Shown: positions 16,188-23,567 of the stretch, piece after piece
Position numbering within the stretch: position 1 is the first letter of the stretch
Layout of the letters: the number at the start of each line of letters is the position of its first letter
Source: Streptomyces sp. H39-S7
GTDB lineage: Bacteria; Actinomycetota; Actinomycetes; Streptomycetales; Streptomycetaceae
Assembly: GCF_027158205.1 (NCBI RefSeq)
Contig: NZ_JAPVLU010000055.1
Span: forward strand, 7,265-51,727
Length of the DNA stretch: 44,463 nt
Direction: 5' to 3'
Made by a program: the position numbers and the translations under genes
Notes under the pieces: generated by a model
The model's input: only the letters and a program-made list of their open reading frames with translations
Told to the model about the DNA's origin: nothing
Databases searched by the model: none

Positions 16188-16385
16188 ATGACAGTTCAAC
16201 GCCGCCCGCTGGGCATCGGACCGCATCCCGACACCGATCCGGACGAGGGGCGTGCACAACGGGCGATGACGCCCGCCGAGCGCGCGGCCGCGGAGGCCGC
16301 GAGAGCGGCGGTGGAGGAGGACGTTCCGCCGGAACCGCCCACCGCGCGGCGCCGGCTGGGCGACGGCTCGCACCCGAACCCCTGA
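16188..16385 (+). CDS. Small hypothetical protein (65 aa)
   Basis: 65 residues from ATG 16188 with a strong GGAGGAG at 16172-16178 and a clear terminator after the stop, so it is likely a real gene. It is Pro/Asp-rich at both ends with an alanine-rich helix (TPAERAAAEAARAAVEED) in the middle and contains no Cys. Family and role are unknown. Confidence 0.6.
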   Translation: MTVQRRPLGIGPHPDTDPDEGRAQRAMTPAERAAAEAARAAVEEDVPPEPPTARRRLGDGSHPNP

Positions 16386-16400
16386 TCCCCGTCCGACCCC

Positions 16401-16437
16401 GAAACCCCTGACCTGCCGACCGGCCGTCAGGGGTTTC
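16401..16437. terminator. Bidirectional intrinsic terminator
   Basis: GAAACCCCTGAC (16401-16412) and GTCAGGGGTTTC (16426-16437) form a perfect 12-bp stem with a 13-base loop. It lies 15 bp after the + strand small gene and 38 bp after the convergent minus-strand gene, so it serves both. Confidence 0.85.
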
Positions 16438-16475
16438 TGCCGCGAGGACTCCCGGGCCGCTCGCGAAGGCTGCTC

Positions 16476-16883
16476 TCACCCGGGTTCCGGATCACCCTCC
16501 GCGCCGTCCCCGTGCTGCTCGTACCAGCGGCGGATCCGTTCCATCTTCCAGATCACCGCCCGGTCGATCTCCTCCACGCTCAGTCCCGTGGCCGCCGCCA
16601 GGACCTCAGGGCCGATGAGGTTCCCGGGCCGGCCCTGCAGCGCGCGGCTGATCTTCCCCGCCCACAGTTCCTCGGGTACGAAGGGGCGCCTCGAATATTC
16701 GTCCCGCAGCGCGCCCAGGTGCTCGGGCGAGCAGACGACGATCAGCCGCCTCCCGTCCTTGTCCGGATCCCGGGCATGGACCGCTGAGGAGTCCGGCACC
16801 AGATCCAGACGGCCCTGCGCGCCGATGGGTTGGCCGCAGAAGTCGCAGATGTCCGGGAACGCGTCCGGCTCGTCCGATGCCAT
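16476..16883 (-). CDS. Hypothetical protein with CxxC...C...H putative zinc site
   Basis: 135 residues from ATG 16883. A TTG two codons upstream (16889) has slightly better RBS spacing to GGGG, so the start is uncertain. C13-x2-C16 (ICDFCGQPIG) together with C51 and H55 (VVCSPEHLGAL) suggests a treble-clef-like zinc site. The C-terminal half is helical (GPEVLAAATGLSVEEIDRAV, WKMERIRRWYEQHG) with a possible HTH-like turn. No family name is known to me. It shares the bidirectional terminator with the convergent 65-aa gene. Confidence 0.6.
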   Translation of the reverse strand: MASDEPDAFPDICDFCGQPIGAQGRLDLVPDSSAVHARDPDKDGRRLIVVCSPEHLGALRDEYSRRPFVPEELWAGKISRALQGRPGNLIGPEVLAAATGLSVEEIDRAVIWKMERIRRWYEQHGDGAEGDPEPG

Positions 16884-16889
16884 ACCCAA

Positions 16890-17130
16890 GGGTTACCCCG
16901 AAGTGAGTGGACCGATAGCCGTCCCGTCACCGGCGTGGGGTCGCCAGGGGGGCGCTCGGCGCGGACCGGGGCCTCCGGCGCCCCGGGAGGCCGGCTCACC
17001 GCCGTTCGGCCCGAGCCCTGCGGTGCAGCTCGAGATACATGGGATGTCTCCCTTGAGTAGTTGCGGGTTATGGCCCAGGGTTTGCGCCCTCCTGTGCGCA
17101 AGGCGGTCTTGGATCAGCCCCATTGGGCAC
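16890..17130. other. Non-coding spacer before the fucose-type operon
   Basis: No convincing gene is seen in this part of the 319-bp gap. One inverted repeat, TTGCGC-N8-GCGCAA (17082-17101), resembles the TTGCGCAA palindrome before the sugar-binding-protein gene. The promoter elements themselves follow at 17131-17194. Confidence 0.4.
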
Positions 17131-17194
17131 TTGTCTGGAGCACGGGAGCGACATAGAGTCCGGACAGAAGTTGAGACATCGGATGTATTGGATG
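17131..17194 (+). promoter_or_regulatory. Promoter and putative operator of the fucose catabolic operon
   Basis: TTGTCT (17131-17136) and TAGAGT (17154-17159) are spaced by exactly 17 bp. Just downstream of the expected start lie ACAT-CGG-ATGT (17177-17187) and two direct GGATG copies (17181-17185, 17190-17194), a likely repressor site. The coding start GTG 17203 follows with a weak RBS. Confidence 0.5.
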
Positions 17195-17202
17195 GCCCTC
17201 CC

Positions 17203-18054
17203 GTGAAATTGCTGCGCTTCGGCGCCTCCGGCCATGAGCGGCCGGGCGTCCTCACCGACGAAGGTGCGGTCCTGGACCTGTCGGCGCTCACCTCCGACAT
17301 CGACGGAGCGTTCCTCGCCTCCGGCGGCCCCGACCGGGTCCGGGCCGCGCTCGCCGCCGGCTCCCTGCCCGTCGTGGACATGACGGGGCTGCGGCTGGGC
17401 GCCCCGGTAGCGCGGCCCGGCAAAGTCGTCTGCGTGGGCCTCAACTACCGCGGCCACGCCGAGGAGACCGGCGCGCCCATCCCACCGCGGCCCGTGGTGT
17501 TCATGAAGGACCCGGGCACGGTGGTCGGCCCGTACGACGAGGTGCTGATCCCGCGCGGATCGTCCAGGACCGACTACGAGGTCGAGCTCGCGGTGGTGAT
17601 CGGCGGCCGGGCGCGCTACCTGGAATCGCCGGCGCGCGCCCTCGACACCGTGGCCGGGTACGCGGTGAGCAACGACGTCTCGGAGCGCGAGTTCCAGCTG
17701 GAGTTCTCGCCGCAGTGGGATCTCGGCAAGTCCTGCGAGACGTTCAACCCGCTCGGCCCCTGGCTGGTGACCCCGGACGCGGCGGGCGACCCGCAGAAGC
17801 TTGGCCTGCGGCTGTCCGTCAACGGCACACCGCGGCAGAACAGCGGAACCGGCGACATGATCTTCGACGTGGCGTACCTCGTCTGGTACCTCAGCCAGTA
17901 CATGGTCCTGGAACCCGGCGACGTCATCAACACCGGCACTCCGGCGGGCGTCGCCCTCGGGCTGCCGGGGACGCCCTACCTGCGCCCCGGAGACACCGTG
18001 GAACTCACCATCGACGGTCTCGGCGCGCAGCGCCAGACGTTCGCCCAGGCGTGA
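17203..18054 (+). CDS. FAH-family hydrolase, probable 2,4-diketo-3-deoxy-L-fuconate hydrolase
   Basis: 283 residues from GTG 17203, the family's usual length. Fumarylacetoacetase-fold landmarks: KVVCVGLNYRGHAEETG, VVFMKDPGTVVGPYDEVLIP, the metal-binding TDYEVELAVVIG (Glu-x-Glu), AVSNDVSEREFQ, GKSCETFNPLGPWLVTPD, and the closing GDVINTGTPAGV. In the non-phosphorylative L-fucose route this family splits the diketo acid to pyruvate and lactate. The immediately downstream fuconate dehydratase, mutarotase and lactonase genes support that assignment. A plain acylpyruvase is the alternative. Confidence 0.85.
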   Translation: MKLLRFGASGHERPGVLTDEGAVLDLSALTSDIDGAFLASGGPDRVRAALAAGSLPVVDMTGLRLGAPVARPGKVVCVGLNYRGHAEETGAPIPPRPVVFMKDPGTVVGPYDEVLIPRGSSRTDYEVELAVVIGGRARYLESPARALDTVAGYAVSNDVSEREFQLEFSPQWDLGKSCETFNPLGPWLVTPDAAGDPQKLGLRLSVNGTPRQNSGTGDMIFDVAYLVWYLSQYMVLEPGDVINTGTPAGVALGLPGTPYLRPGDTVELTIDGLGAQRQTFAQA

Positions 18055-18065
18055 GGGGCACCGAC

Positions 18066-19403
18066 GTGACGCCGGACACCGCCCGGATCACCGCGGTCGA
18101 CACCTACGACATCCGGTTCCCCACCTCGCGCCTGCTGGACGGCTCCGACGCGATGAACCCGGACCCCGACTACTCGGCCGCGTACCTGATCCTGCGCACG
18201 GACGCGGGCGACGGGCTGGAGGGCCACGGCTTCACCTTCACCATCGGGCGCGGCAACGACGTCCAGGTCGCCGCGATCGACGCGCTGCGCGGGCACGTCG
18301 TCGGCCGCTCCCTGGACGCCCTGTGCGCCGACCCGGGATCCTTGAACCGCGACCTGATCGGGGACAGCCAACTGCGGTGGCTCGGCCCGGAGAAGGGCGT
18401 CATGCATATGGCGATCGGCGCCGTCGTCAACGCGGTCTGGGACCTGGCCGCGAAGCGTGCGCACCAGCCGCTGTGGAAGCTGCTGTCCGACGCCGACCCC
18501 GAGTGGCTGGTCTCGCAGGTCGACTTCCGCTACATCGCCGATGTCCTCACCCCCGAGGAGGCGCTCGGCCTGCTGCGCCGCGGAGCCGAGGACCGGGCCG
18601 CACGCGAGGCGGAGCTGCGGCGCCGCGGATACCCCGGCTACACCACCTCGCCGGGGTGGCTCGGCTACTCCGACGAGAAGCTGACGCGGCTCGCGCGGCA
18701 GGCCGTCGCCGACGGTTTCACCCAGATCAAGCTGAAGGTCGGCGCCGACCTCGGCGACGACATCCGGCGGCTGCGGGCCGCCCGCGCCGCCGTCGGACCC
18801 GACTTCCGCATCGCCATCGACGCGAACCAGCGGTGGAACGTGGGGGAGGCCATCGAGTGGACGAATGCGCTGGCCGCGTTCGATCCGTACTGGGTCGAGG
18901 AACCCACCAGCCCCGACGACATCCTCGGCCACGCGACGGTTCGCGGCGCCGTGGCACCGGTCAAGGTCGCCACCGGGGAGCACGTCCAGAACCGCATCGT
19001 CTTCAAGCAGCTGCTGCAGGCGCGGGCGATCGACATCCTGCAGATCGACGCGGCCCGGGTCGGCGGCGTCAACGAGAACCTCGCGATCCTGCTGCTCGCG
19101 GCCAAGTTCGGCGTCCCGGTGTGCCCGCACGCGGGCGGCGTCGGGCTCTGCGAGCTGGTGCAGCACCTGTCGATGTTCGACTACGTCGCGCTGTCCGGTA
19201 CCACCGAGGACCGGGTCATCGAGTACGTCGACCATCTGCACGGGCACTTCGAGGACCCGGTCGTCATGCGTCGCGGGCACTACACCGCGCCCCTGGCACC
19301 CGGCTTCTCCGCCGCGATGCACGCCGCCTCGATCGCGGAGTACACCTATCCGCACGGGACGTTCTGGGCCGCCGACCTGGTCGGCAGGGAGACCGCGGCA
19401 TGA
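18066..19403 (+). CDS. L-fuconate dehydratase (enolase superfamily)
   Basis: 445 residues from GTG 18066 with GAGGGG at 18053-18058, 11 bp after the previous stop. Catalytic layout: QIKLKVG with K222/K224, IDANQRW (D252), WVEEPTSPDD, TGEHVQNR, CPHAGG (H355) and SGTTEDRVIEYV. Spacing and the N-terminal RFPTSRLLDGSDAMNPDPDYS agree with characterised L-fuconate dehydratases of ~440 residues. It converts L-fuconate to 2-keto-3-deoxy-L-fuconate in the cytoplasm. Neighbours supply the lactonase before it in the pathway and the hydrolase after it. Confidence 0.92.
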   Translation: MTPDTARITAVDTYDIRFPTSRLLDGSDAMNPDPDYSAAYLILRTDAGDGLEGHGFTFTIGRGNDVQVAAIDALRGHVVGRSLDALCADPGSLNRDLIGDSQLRWLGPEKGVMHMAIGAVVNAVWDLAAKRAHQPLWKLLSDADPEWLVSQVDFRYIADVLTPEEALGLLRRGAEDRAAREAELRRRGYPGYTTSPGWLGYSDEKLTRLARQAVADGFTQIKLKVGADLGDDIRRLRAARAAVGPDFRIAIDANQRWNVGEAIEWTNALAAFDPYWVEEPTSPDDILGHATVRGAVAPVKVATGEHVQNRIVFKQLLQARAIDILQIDAARVGGVNENLAILLLAAKFGVPVCPHAGGVGLCELVQHLSMFDYVALSGTTEDRVIEYVDHLHGHFEDPVVMRRGHYTAPLAPGFSAAMHAASIAEYTYPHGTFWAADLVGRETAA

Positions 19404-19445
19404 GTGGCCTTCGCGCCGTACGACCGTCGGTCCGCACGGCATGAT

Positions 19446-19480
19446 GGCCGCGGGGCCGGGCCGTGCGCGGCCTCGCGGCC
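19446..19480 (+). other. Intercistronic hairpin between dehydratase and mutarotase genes
   Basis: GGCCGCGGGGCCG (19446-19458) pairs with CGGCCTCGCGGCC (19468-19480), 13 bp with one G-U in RNA and a 9-base loop. There is no U-tract. It could attenuate or stabilise the downstream part of the operon. Confidence 0.5.
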
Positions 19481-19534
19481 CTGCGGTGGCGAACACCGGA
19501 GAACATCGGGAACAGGCACGGAGGGAGACCCGCC

Positions 19535-19846
19535 ATGAGAGTCGCGCTGCACACCAAGGTCCGCGAGGACCGGATCGACGCGTACGAGGCCGCCCACCGT
19601 CAGGTGCCGGAGGAGCTGGCCACCGCGATCCGCGCGGCCGGCGCCACCTCCTGGACGATCTGGCGCAGCGGCACCGACCTGTTCCACGTGCTGGAGGTCG
19701 AGGACTACGCGGCGATGATCGCCGCACTGTCCGAGCTGCCGGTCAACGTCGCCTGGCAGGCCCGGATGGGTGAGCTGACGGAGATCGCGCACGACTACTC
19801 GGCGGCCGGCTCCGACGCCTCGCTGCCCGTCGTGTGGGAGCTGTGA
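19535..19846 (+). CDS. L-fucose/L-rhamnose mutarotase family protein
   Basis: 103 residues from ATG 19535 with GGAGGGAG at 19520-19527. Family landmarks of the RhaM/COG3254 dimeric alpha-beta barrel: MRVALHTKVREDRIDAYEAAH, VPEELATAIRAAG, TSWTIWRSGTDLFHVLEVED. It interconverts alpha and beta anomers of a 6-deoxy sugar. Context points to L-fucose rather than rhamnose. The stop overlaps an alternative GTG start of the lactonase. Confidence 0.87.
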   Translation: MRVALHTKVREDRIDAYEAAHRQVPEELATAIRAAGATSWTIWRSGTDLFHVLEVEDYAAMIAALSELPVNVAWQARMGELTEIAHDYSAAGSDASLPVVWEL

Positions 19847-19851
19847 GCCGG

Positions 19852-20694
19852 ATGCGTGTCGTCGACTCCCATCACCACCTCTGGGACCTCGCTGTCCGCG
19901 ACCAGGACTGGATCACCGGGGAGGCGCTGGCCCCGCTGCGCCGGGACTTCGCCCTGGCGGACCTGGAGCCCGACGCGCGCGCCGCCGGGGTCGAGGCGAC
20001 CGTCGTCGTCCAGACGATCACGGTCCCGGAGGAGACACCGGAGCTGCTGAGGCTCGCGAACGGCGACGGCCTGGTCGCCGGAGTGGTGGGCTGGACCGAC
20101 CTGACCCACCCGGGCGTCCGCGACACCCTCGCCGCCCTGCGGGAGCTGCCGGGAGGCGACCGCCTCGTCGGCATCCGGCACCAGGTCCAGGGCGAGCCGG
20201 ATCCGCGGTGGCTGCTGCGCCAGGACGTGCTGCGCGGTCTGGCGGCGGTCGCCGCCGCGGAGCTCGTCTACGACCTCCTGGTCCTCCCGCACCAGCTGCC
20301 GGCCGCGTGCACCGCCGCGGAGCTGCGGCCCGAGCTGACCTTCGTCCTCGACCATCTCGGGAAACCACCGATCGCGAGCGGTGGACCCGGCCCGTGGGCC
20401 GATGACGTGCGGCGACTGGCGGCCCTGCCCAACACCGTCTGCAAACTCTCCGGGATGATCACGGAGGCGGCCTGGGGCACCTGGACGACCGCCGATCTCG
20501 CACCGTACGCGGACACCGTCCTCGACGCGTTCGGGCCGGACCGGGTGATGTTCGGTTCGGACTGGCCGGTGTGCCGTCTGGCAGGCTCGTACGCCCAGGT
20601 CGTCGACACCGCGCTCGCCCTGACCGGCTCGCTGTCCCCGGCCGAGCGCGAGGCGGTCTTCTCCGGCACCGCCACCCGCGTCTACGGCCTGTGA
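19852..20694 (+). CDS. Amidohydrolase family L-fuconolactonase
   Basis: 280 residues from ATG 19852; a GTG at 19843 overlapping the previous stop is possible but its RBS is too close. Amidohydrolase_2 landmarks: VVDSHHHLWD at the start, FVLDHLGKPPI, VCKLSGMITEA and MFGSDWPVCRL near the end. It opens L-fucono-lactone to L-fuconate, the step before the dehydratase. The L-fucose dehydrogenase and the 2-keto-3-deoxyfuconate dehydrogenase needed to complete the route are not in this window. Confidence 0.88.
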   Translation: MRVVDSHHHLWDLAVRDQDWITGEALAPLRRDFALADLEPDARAAGVEATVVVQTITVPEETPELLRLANGDGLVAGVVGWTDLTHPGVRDTLAALRELPGGDRLVGIRHQVQGEPDPRWLLRQDVLRGLAAVAAAELVYDLLVLPHQLPAACTAAELRPELTFVLDHLGKPPIASGGPGPWADDVRRLAALPNTVCKLSGMITEAAWGTWTTADLAPYADTVLDAFGPDRVMFGSDWPVCRLAGSYAQVVDTALALTGSLSPAEREAVFSGTATRVYGL

Positions 20695-20789
20695 CGAGAT
20701 CGGACCAGGGTCCGGCCGGGCCCGGTGGGCGACCTGTCCAAATGGCTGATTGCTTGGATAACCATTAGGGCCGGGTTACGGTCGACAGC

Positions 20790-21455
20790 ATGGAGAACCC
20801 CGATCCGCAGTCCGGCGTGCCGCAGTCCGACGCGCCGCTGCTCGGTGAACCGCTGCCGGTCGAGCTGATGAACACCGTCTGGGCCGACCGGGACGGCCTC
20901 CATGACGCGCTGGCCGACACCGACGGCCTGGCGCGCTGGCTGCGAGCCGTCGCCCCGCGCTTCGAGCCCGCGCTCGCCGCGGACGAACCCGCCGCGGACT
21001 CCGCCCCCGCGCCGCCGGCACCCCTCGCGGACCGGTATCGGCGGCTGCGCGACGCGCTGCGCCGCCTGGCCGCCATCGCGACCGAGGACCCCCGCCCGGC
21101 GGCAGCCTCGGCGGCCCCCGACCTCGCGACGGCCGTGGAAGCGGTCAACCGGGCCTGCGCCTACGCACCCACGTGGTCGCGGATGGAGTGGCCCGACGGG
21201 GGAGCGCCGTCCCGCGGCACGGCCGGCGCCCCGCCGCACACCACCGCGGCGGCAGCCCTGTCACGGATCGCGGAACAGGGCGTCGACTTGTTCACCGGAC
21301 CGGACCGGGATGCTCTGCGGGCCTGCCGGGCCCCCGGCTGCGTGCTGTACTTCGTGCGCGCCCACCCCCGGAGGGAATGGTGCTCGGCGAACTGCGGCAA
21401 CCGCGCCCGCGTCGCCCGCCACTACCAACGGCACCACACCGACCCTCCCGCGTGA
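20790..21455 (+). CDS. CGNR zinc-finger (ABATE-domain) regulator
   Basis: 221 residues from ATG 20790. The C-terminal zinc finger is complete: CRAPGC, WCSANCGNRARVARHYQRHH. The N-terminal part (LPVELMNTVWADRDGLHDAL) is the ABATE domain that usually precedes it, likely a ligand-sensing unit. A ~45-residue Ala/Pro insertion and a second variable insert (residues ~130-155) lengthen it. Such proteins are thought to be transcription factors. The AATGG-N16-CCATT repeat at 20741-20766 just upstream may be its own operator. A link to fucose genes is possible only by proximity. Confidence 0.88.
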   Translation: MENPDPQSGVPQSDAPLLGEPLPVELMNTVWADRDGLHDALADTDGLARWLRAVAPRFEPALAADEPAADSAPAPPAPLADRYRRLRDALRRLAAIATEDPRPAAASAAPDLATAVEAVNRACAYAPTWSRMEWPDGGAPSRGTAGAPPHTTAAAALSRIAEQGVDLFTGPDRDALRACRAPGCVLYFVRAHPRREWCSANCGNRARVARHYQRHHTDPPA

Positions 21456-21479
21456 ACGCTCCGCGCCCGGGATGGCACG

Positions 21480-21519
21480 ACGAGGCCGGCCGGCTGGACG
21501 ATCGGCCGGCCGGCCTCGT
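21480..21519. terminator. Bidirectional terminator
   Basis: ACGAGGCCGGCCGGC (21480-21494) pairs perfectly over 15 bp with 21505-21519; 10-base loop. It separates the converging CGNR regulator (+) and beta-propeller (-) genes. Confidence 0.85.
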
Positions 21520-21531
21520 CTGCGTCACTGA

Positions 21532-23208
21532 TCAGGAGCAGGTGATGATCAGCGAGGTGATGACGGTGCAGGTGCGGGTGGAGCTGTTGTTGGCGGGGTT
21601 CAGGTCGACCGGAGCACTGGCGGTACGGGTCGCGGTGACGCCGTAGGGCAGGCCGAGGGTCAACAGCCCGACGGGGACGGTGAAGTGACGTGTGGTGGAG
21701 GCATTCGCGGCCAGCGTCGCCACGGTGCAGCTGATGTGGGCCGGGCTGACACCGCAGTCACTGGAGGTGGCGGTCATCGGAGTGGGCAGGACCGCGGTGA
21801 CGGCGGCCGAAGTCACCGGGGAGGGACCGTGATTGGTGATGGTCACCGTGTAGTTGATCTTCCCGCCGAGAAGTCCGGGCGCGGGACCGGCCGCCAGGGA
21901 CACACTGACATCGGCGGCAGCGTAGGTGAAGTGGCCTGCGGCACTCACCGCACTCGTGCCGGCCGGTGTGGTGACCTGCACGTCCACGGTACCGACCGCG
22001 CCCGCCGGAGCGACCGCGGTGCAGGTGGTGGCCGAGCAGTTGACGGCAGTGGCGTTGTGCCCGGGTCCGAACGTGATCGCCGTGGCGTCGGACAGCGCCG
22101 TACCGGTGATGGTGACGGGCGTGCCGCCGGCGGGCGGGCCCGTGTCGGGGCTGACCCCGGTCACGACAGGCGGGGGAACGGGCACGACCGTCGTACCGAT
22201 CGCCACGCCGATCGGGTTGTGGCCGACGCCGGTGGTGGTGGCCACCGTCGCGGTCGCGGCGTCGATGACCGACACCGTGTGGGAGCCGAGGTTGGCGACA
22301 TACACGTGGGTGCTGTCGGGGGTGACCGCCAGCGACTGCGGACCGGTGCCGACGGGGATGTCACCGGTGAAGGTGTTGGTCGCGGTGTCGAGAACCGACA
22401 CGGTGTCGGAGTTGGCGTTGGCGACGTAGGCGTGCGCGCCGTTCGGTGCGATCGCCACCGCGAAAGGCACGGCAGCGGTGGGCAGGGTGCTGATGACGGT
22501 GTTGGTCGCCGTGTCGATCACTGCCAGGGCGCTGCCACCGAGGCTCGCGACATAGGCGCGGGCGCCGTTCGGGGTGATCGCCACGGAGATCGGGAAGGCG
22601 CCGGCCGCGATGGACGTGGTGACGGTGTTGCTCGCGGTGTCGATGACCGACACGCTGCCGCCCGCGCCGCTGTTGGTGACGTAGGCGTGGGCACCGTCCG
22701 GGGTGATCGCCACCGCGTCCGGGCCCGCGCCGACGGCGATGGTGGCGGAGACGGTGTTGGTGGCGGTGTCGATGACGGACACCGAGTTGGAACTCAGGTT
22801 GACGGCGTAGACGTGGCCACCGTCGGGTGCGACCGCCACGGCGGTCGGGCTGGAGCCCACGGAGGTGGTGGCGACGACGGAGTCGGTCGCGGTGTCGATC
22901 ACCGACACGTTGTTGGAACCGACGTTAGGTATGTAGACATGCGCACCGTCCGGTGCTGCCGCGACACCCTGGGGGCCGAAACCGACGGGAATGGTGGCGA
23001 TGACGGTGTTGGTCGCGGTGTCGACCGCCGACACCGTGTTGTCACTGGCGTTGGCGACGTAGGCGGTCGTGGCACCCAGCGGGACCGCGTGGGCCGGGGC
23101 GGCCAGTGCCGTGAGGCCGGACAGGCCCAGGGCGGCCGAAGCGGCCAGCGCGGTTAACCTGCGACGCCCTCCTGGCTGCGCAGTTCTGGCGCGGGCAAAC
23201 GTGTTCAT
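21532..23208 (-). CDS. Secreted YVTN beta-propeller protein with IPT/TIG and DUF11-like domains
   Basis: 558 residues from ATG 23208 (GGGGAGA upstream). A Sec signal peptide (basic GGRRR, hydrophobic LTALAASAALGLSG, AHA cleavage near residue 41) is followed by seven YVTN-type repeats, each with a variant of SVIDTATNTV and a PDGAHVYVAN-like strand, enough for one seven-bladed propeller (residues ~45-345). Next is an IPT/TIG immunoglobulin-like domain (PVVTGVSPDTGPPAGGTPVT), then a DUF11/CARDB-like domain (KINYTVTITNHGPSPVTSA) with Cys pairs, ending near the C-terminus. It has no sortase signal or terminal membrane anchor, so it is released or loosely wall-bound. A surface adhesion or binding role is likely; the ligand is unknown. 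It lies downstream of the giant gene on the same strand but beyond a terminator. Confidence 0.88.
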   Translation of the reverse strand: MNTFARARTAQPGGRRRLTALAASAALGLSGLTALAAPAHAVPLGATTAYVANASDNTVSAVDTATNTVIATIPVGFGPQGVAAAPDGAHVYIPNVGSNNVSVIDTATDSVVATTSVGSSPTAVAVAPDGGHVYAVNLSSNSVSVIDTATNTVSATIAVGAGPDAVAITPDGAHAYVTNSGAGGSVSVIDTASNTVTTSIAAGAFPISVAITPNGARAYVASLGGSALAVIDTATNTVISTLPTAAVPFAVAIAPNGAHAYVANANSDTVSVLDTATNTFTGDIPVGTGPQSLAVTPDSTHVYVANLGSHTVSVIDAATATVATTTGVGHNPIGVAIGTTVVPVPPPVVTGVSPDTGPPAGGTPVTITGTALSDATAITFGPGHNATAVNCSATTCTAVAPAGAVGTVDVQVTTPAGTSAVSAAGHFTYAAADVSVSLAAGPAPGLLGGKINYTVTITNHGPSPVTSAAVTAVLPTPMTATSSDCGVSPAHISCTVATLAANASTTRHFTVPVGLLTLGLPYGVTATRTASAPVDLNPANNSSTRTCTVITSLIITCS

Positions 23209-23530
23209 GCGGATCTCCCCCCTCACTCCGCCCCGTGGCAGCGGGCACCGGAGGGGCCCTGGCTTCCACCGCGGTGCGGTACCGACAACGGGCGAGGCCG
23301 CTGGAGGCGGTCCGTCGCCAGGGCGTGCTCCGCGCCCGGGGCGCGGAGCACGCCGCCAGGGCACAGGGCCGGGCCCTGGCGGGGTGCGACTCGGCCGATC
23401 ACCAAGGGAGACCGCCTGTGCACCCCGCGTTGTCACCAGACAGGATCATGCCAAAGCACAGGCGCCACAAGGGCCCTGACCCTGGCTCAGCCTGGCGAAT
23501 TGCGACCGCTGCCACCCGGTGGGCGGGCCC
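23209..23530 (-). other. Non-coding leader/spacer with tandem hairpins
   Basis: No gene is seen. A perfect 14-bp stem (23322-23335 with 23341-23354, 5-base loop) directly abuts a second stem, CCGCCAGGG (23353-23361) with CCCTGGCGG (23374-23382). Both share a CGCCAGGGC direct repeat. They lie in the presumed 5' region of the beta-propeller gene or end a transcript from the giant gene. Confidence 0.55.
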
Positions 23531-23562
23531 GGGGCCGGGGCCGTGACACCGGCCCGGCCCCC
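23531..23562 (-). terminator. Terminator of the giant gene
   Basis: GGGGCCGGGGCCG (23531-23543) pairs with 23550-23562 with one bulge around a TGACAC loop, 5 bp after the stop codon at 23568-23570. Confidence 0.6.
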
Positions 23563-23567
23563 TTCCG

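Noticed and set aside
16890..17202. Small minus-strand gene in the spacer before the fucose operon
   Set aside because: The open frame there continues antisense into the hydrolase gene and has no RBS or family motif.
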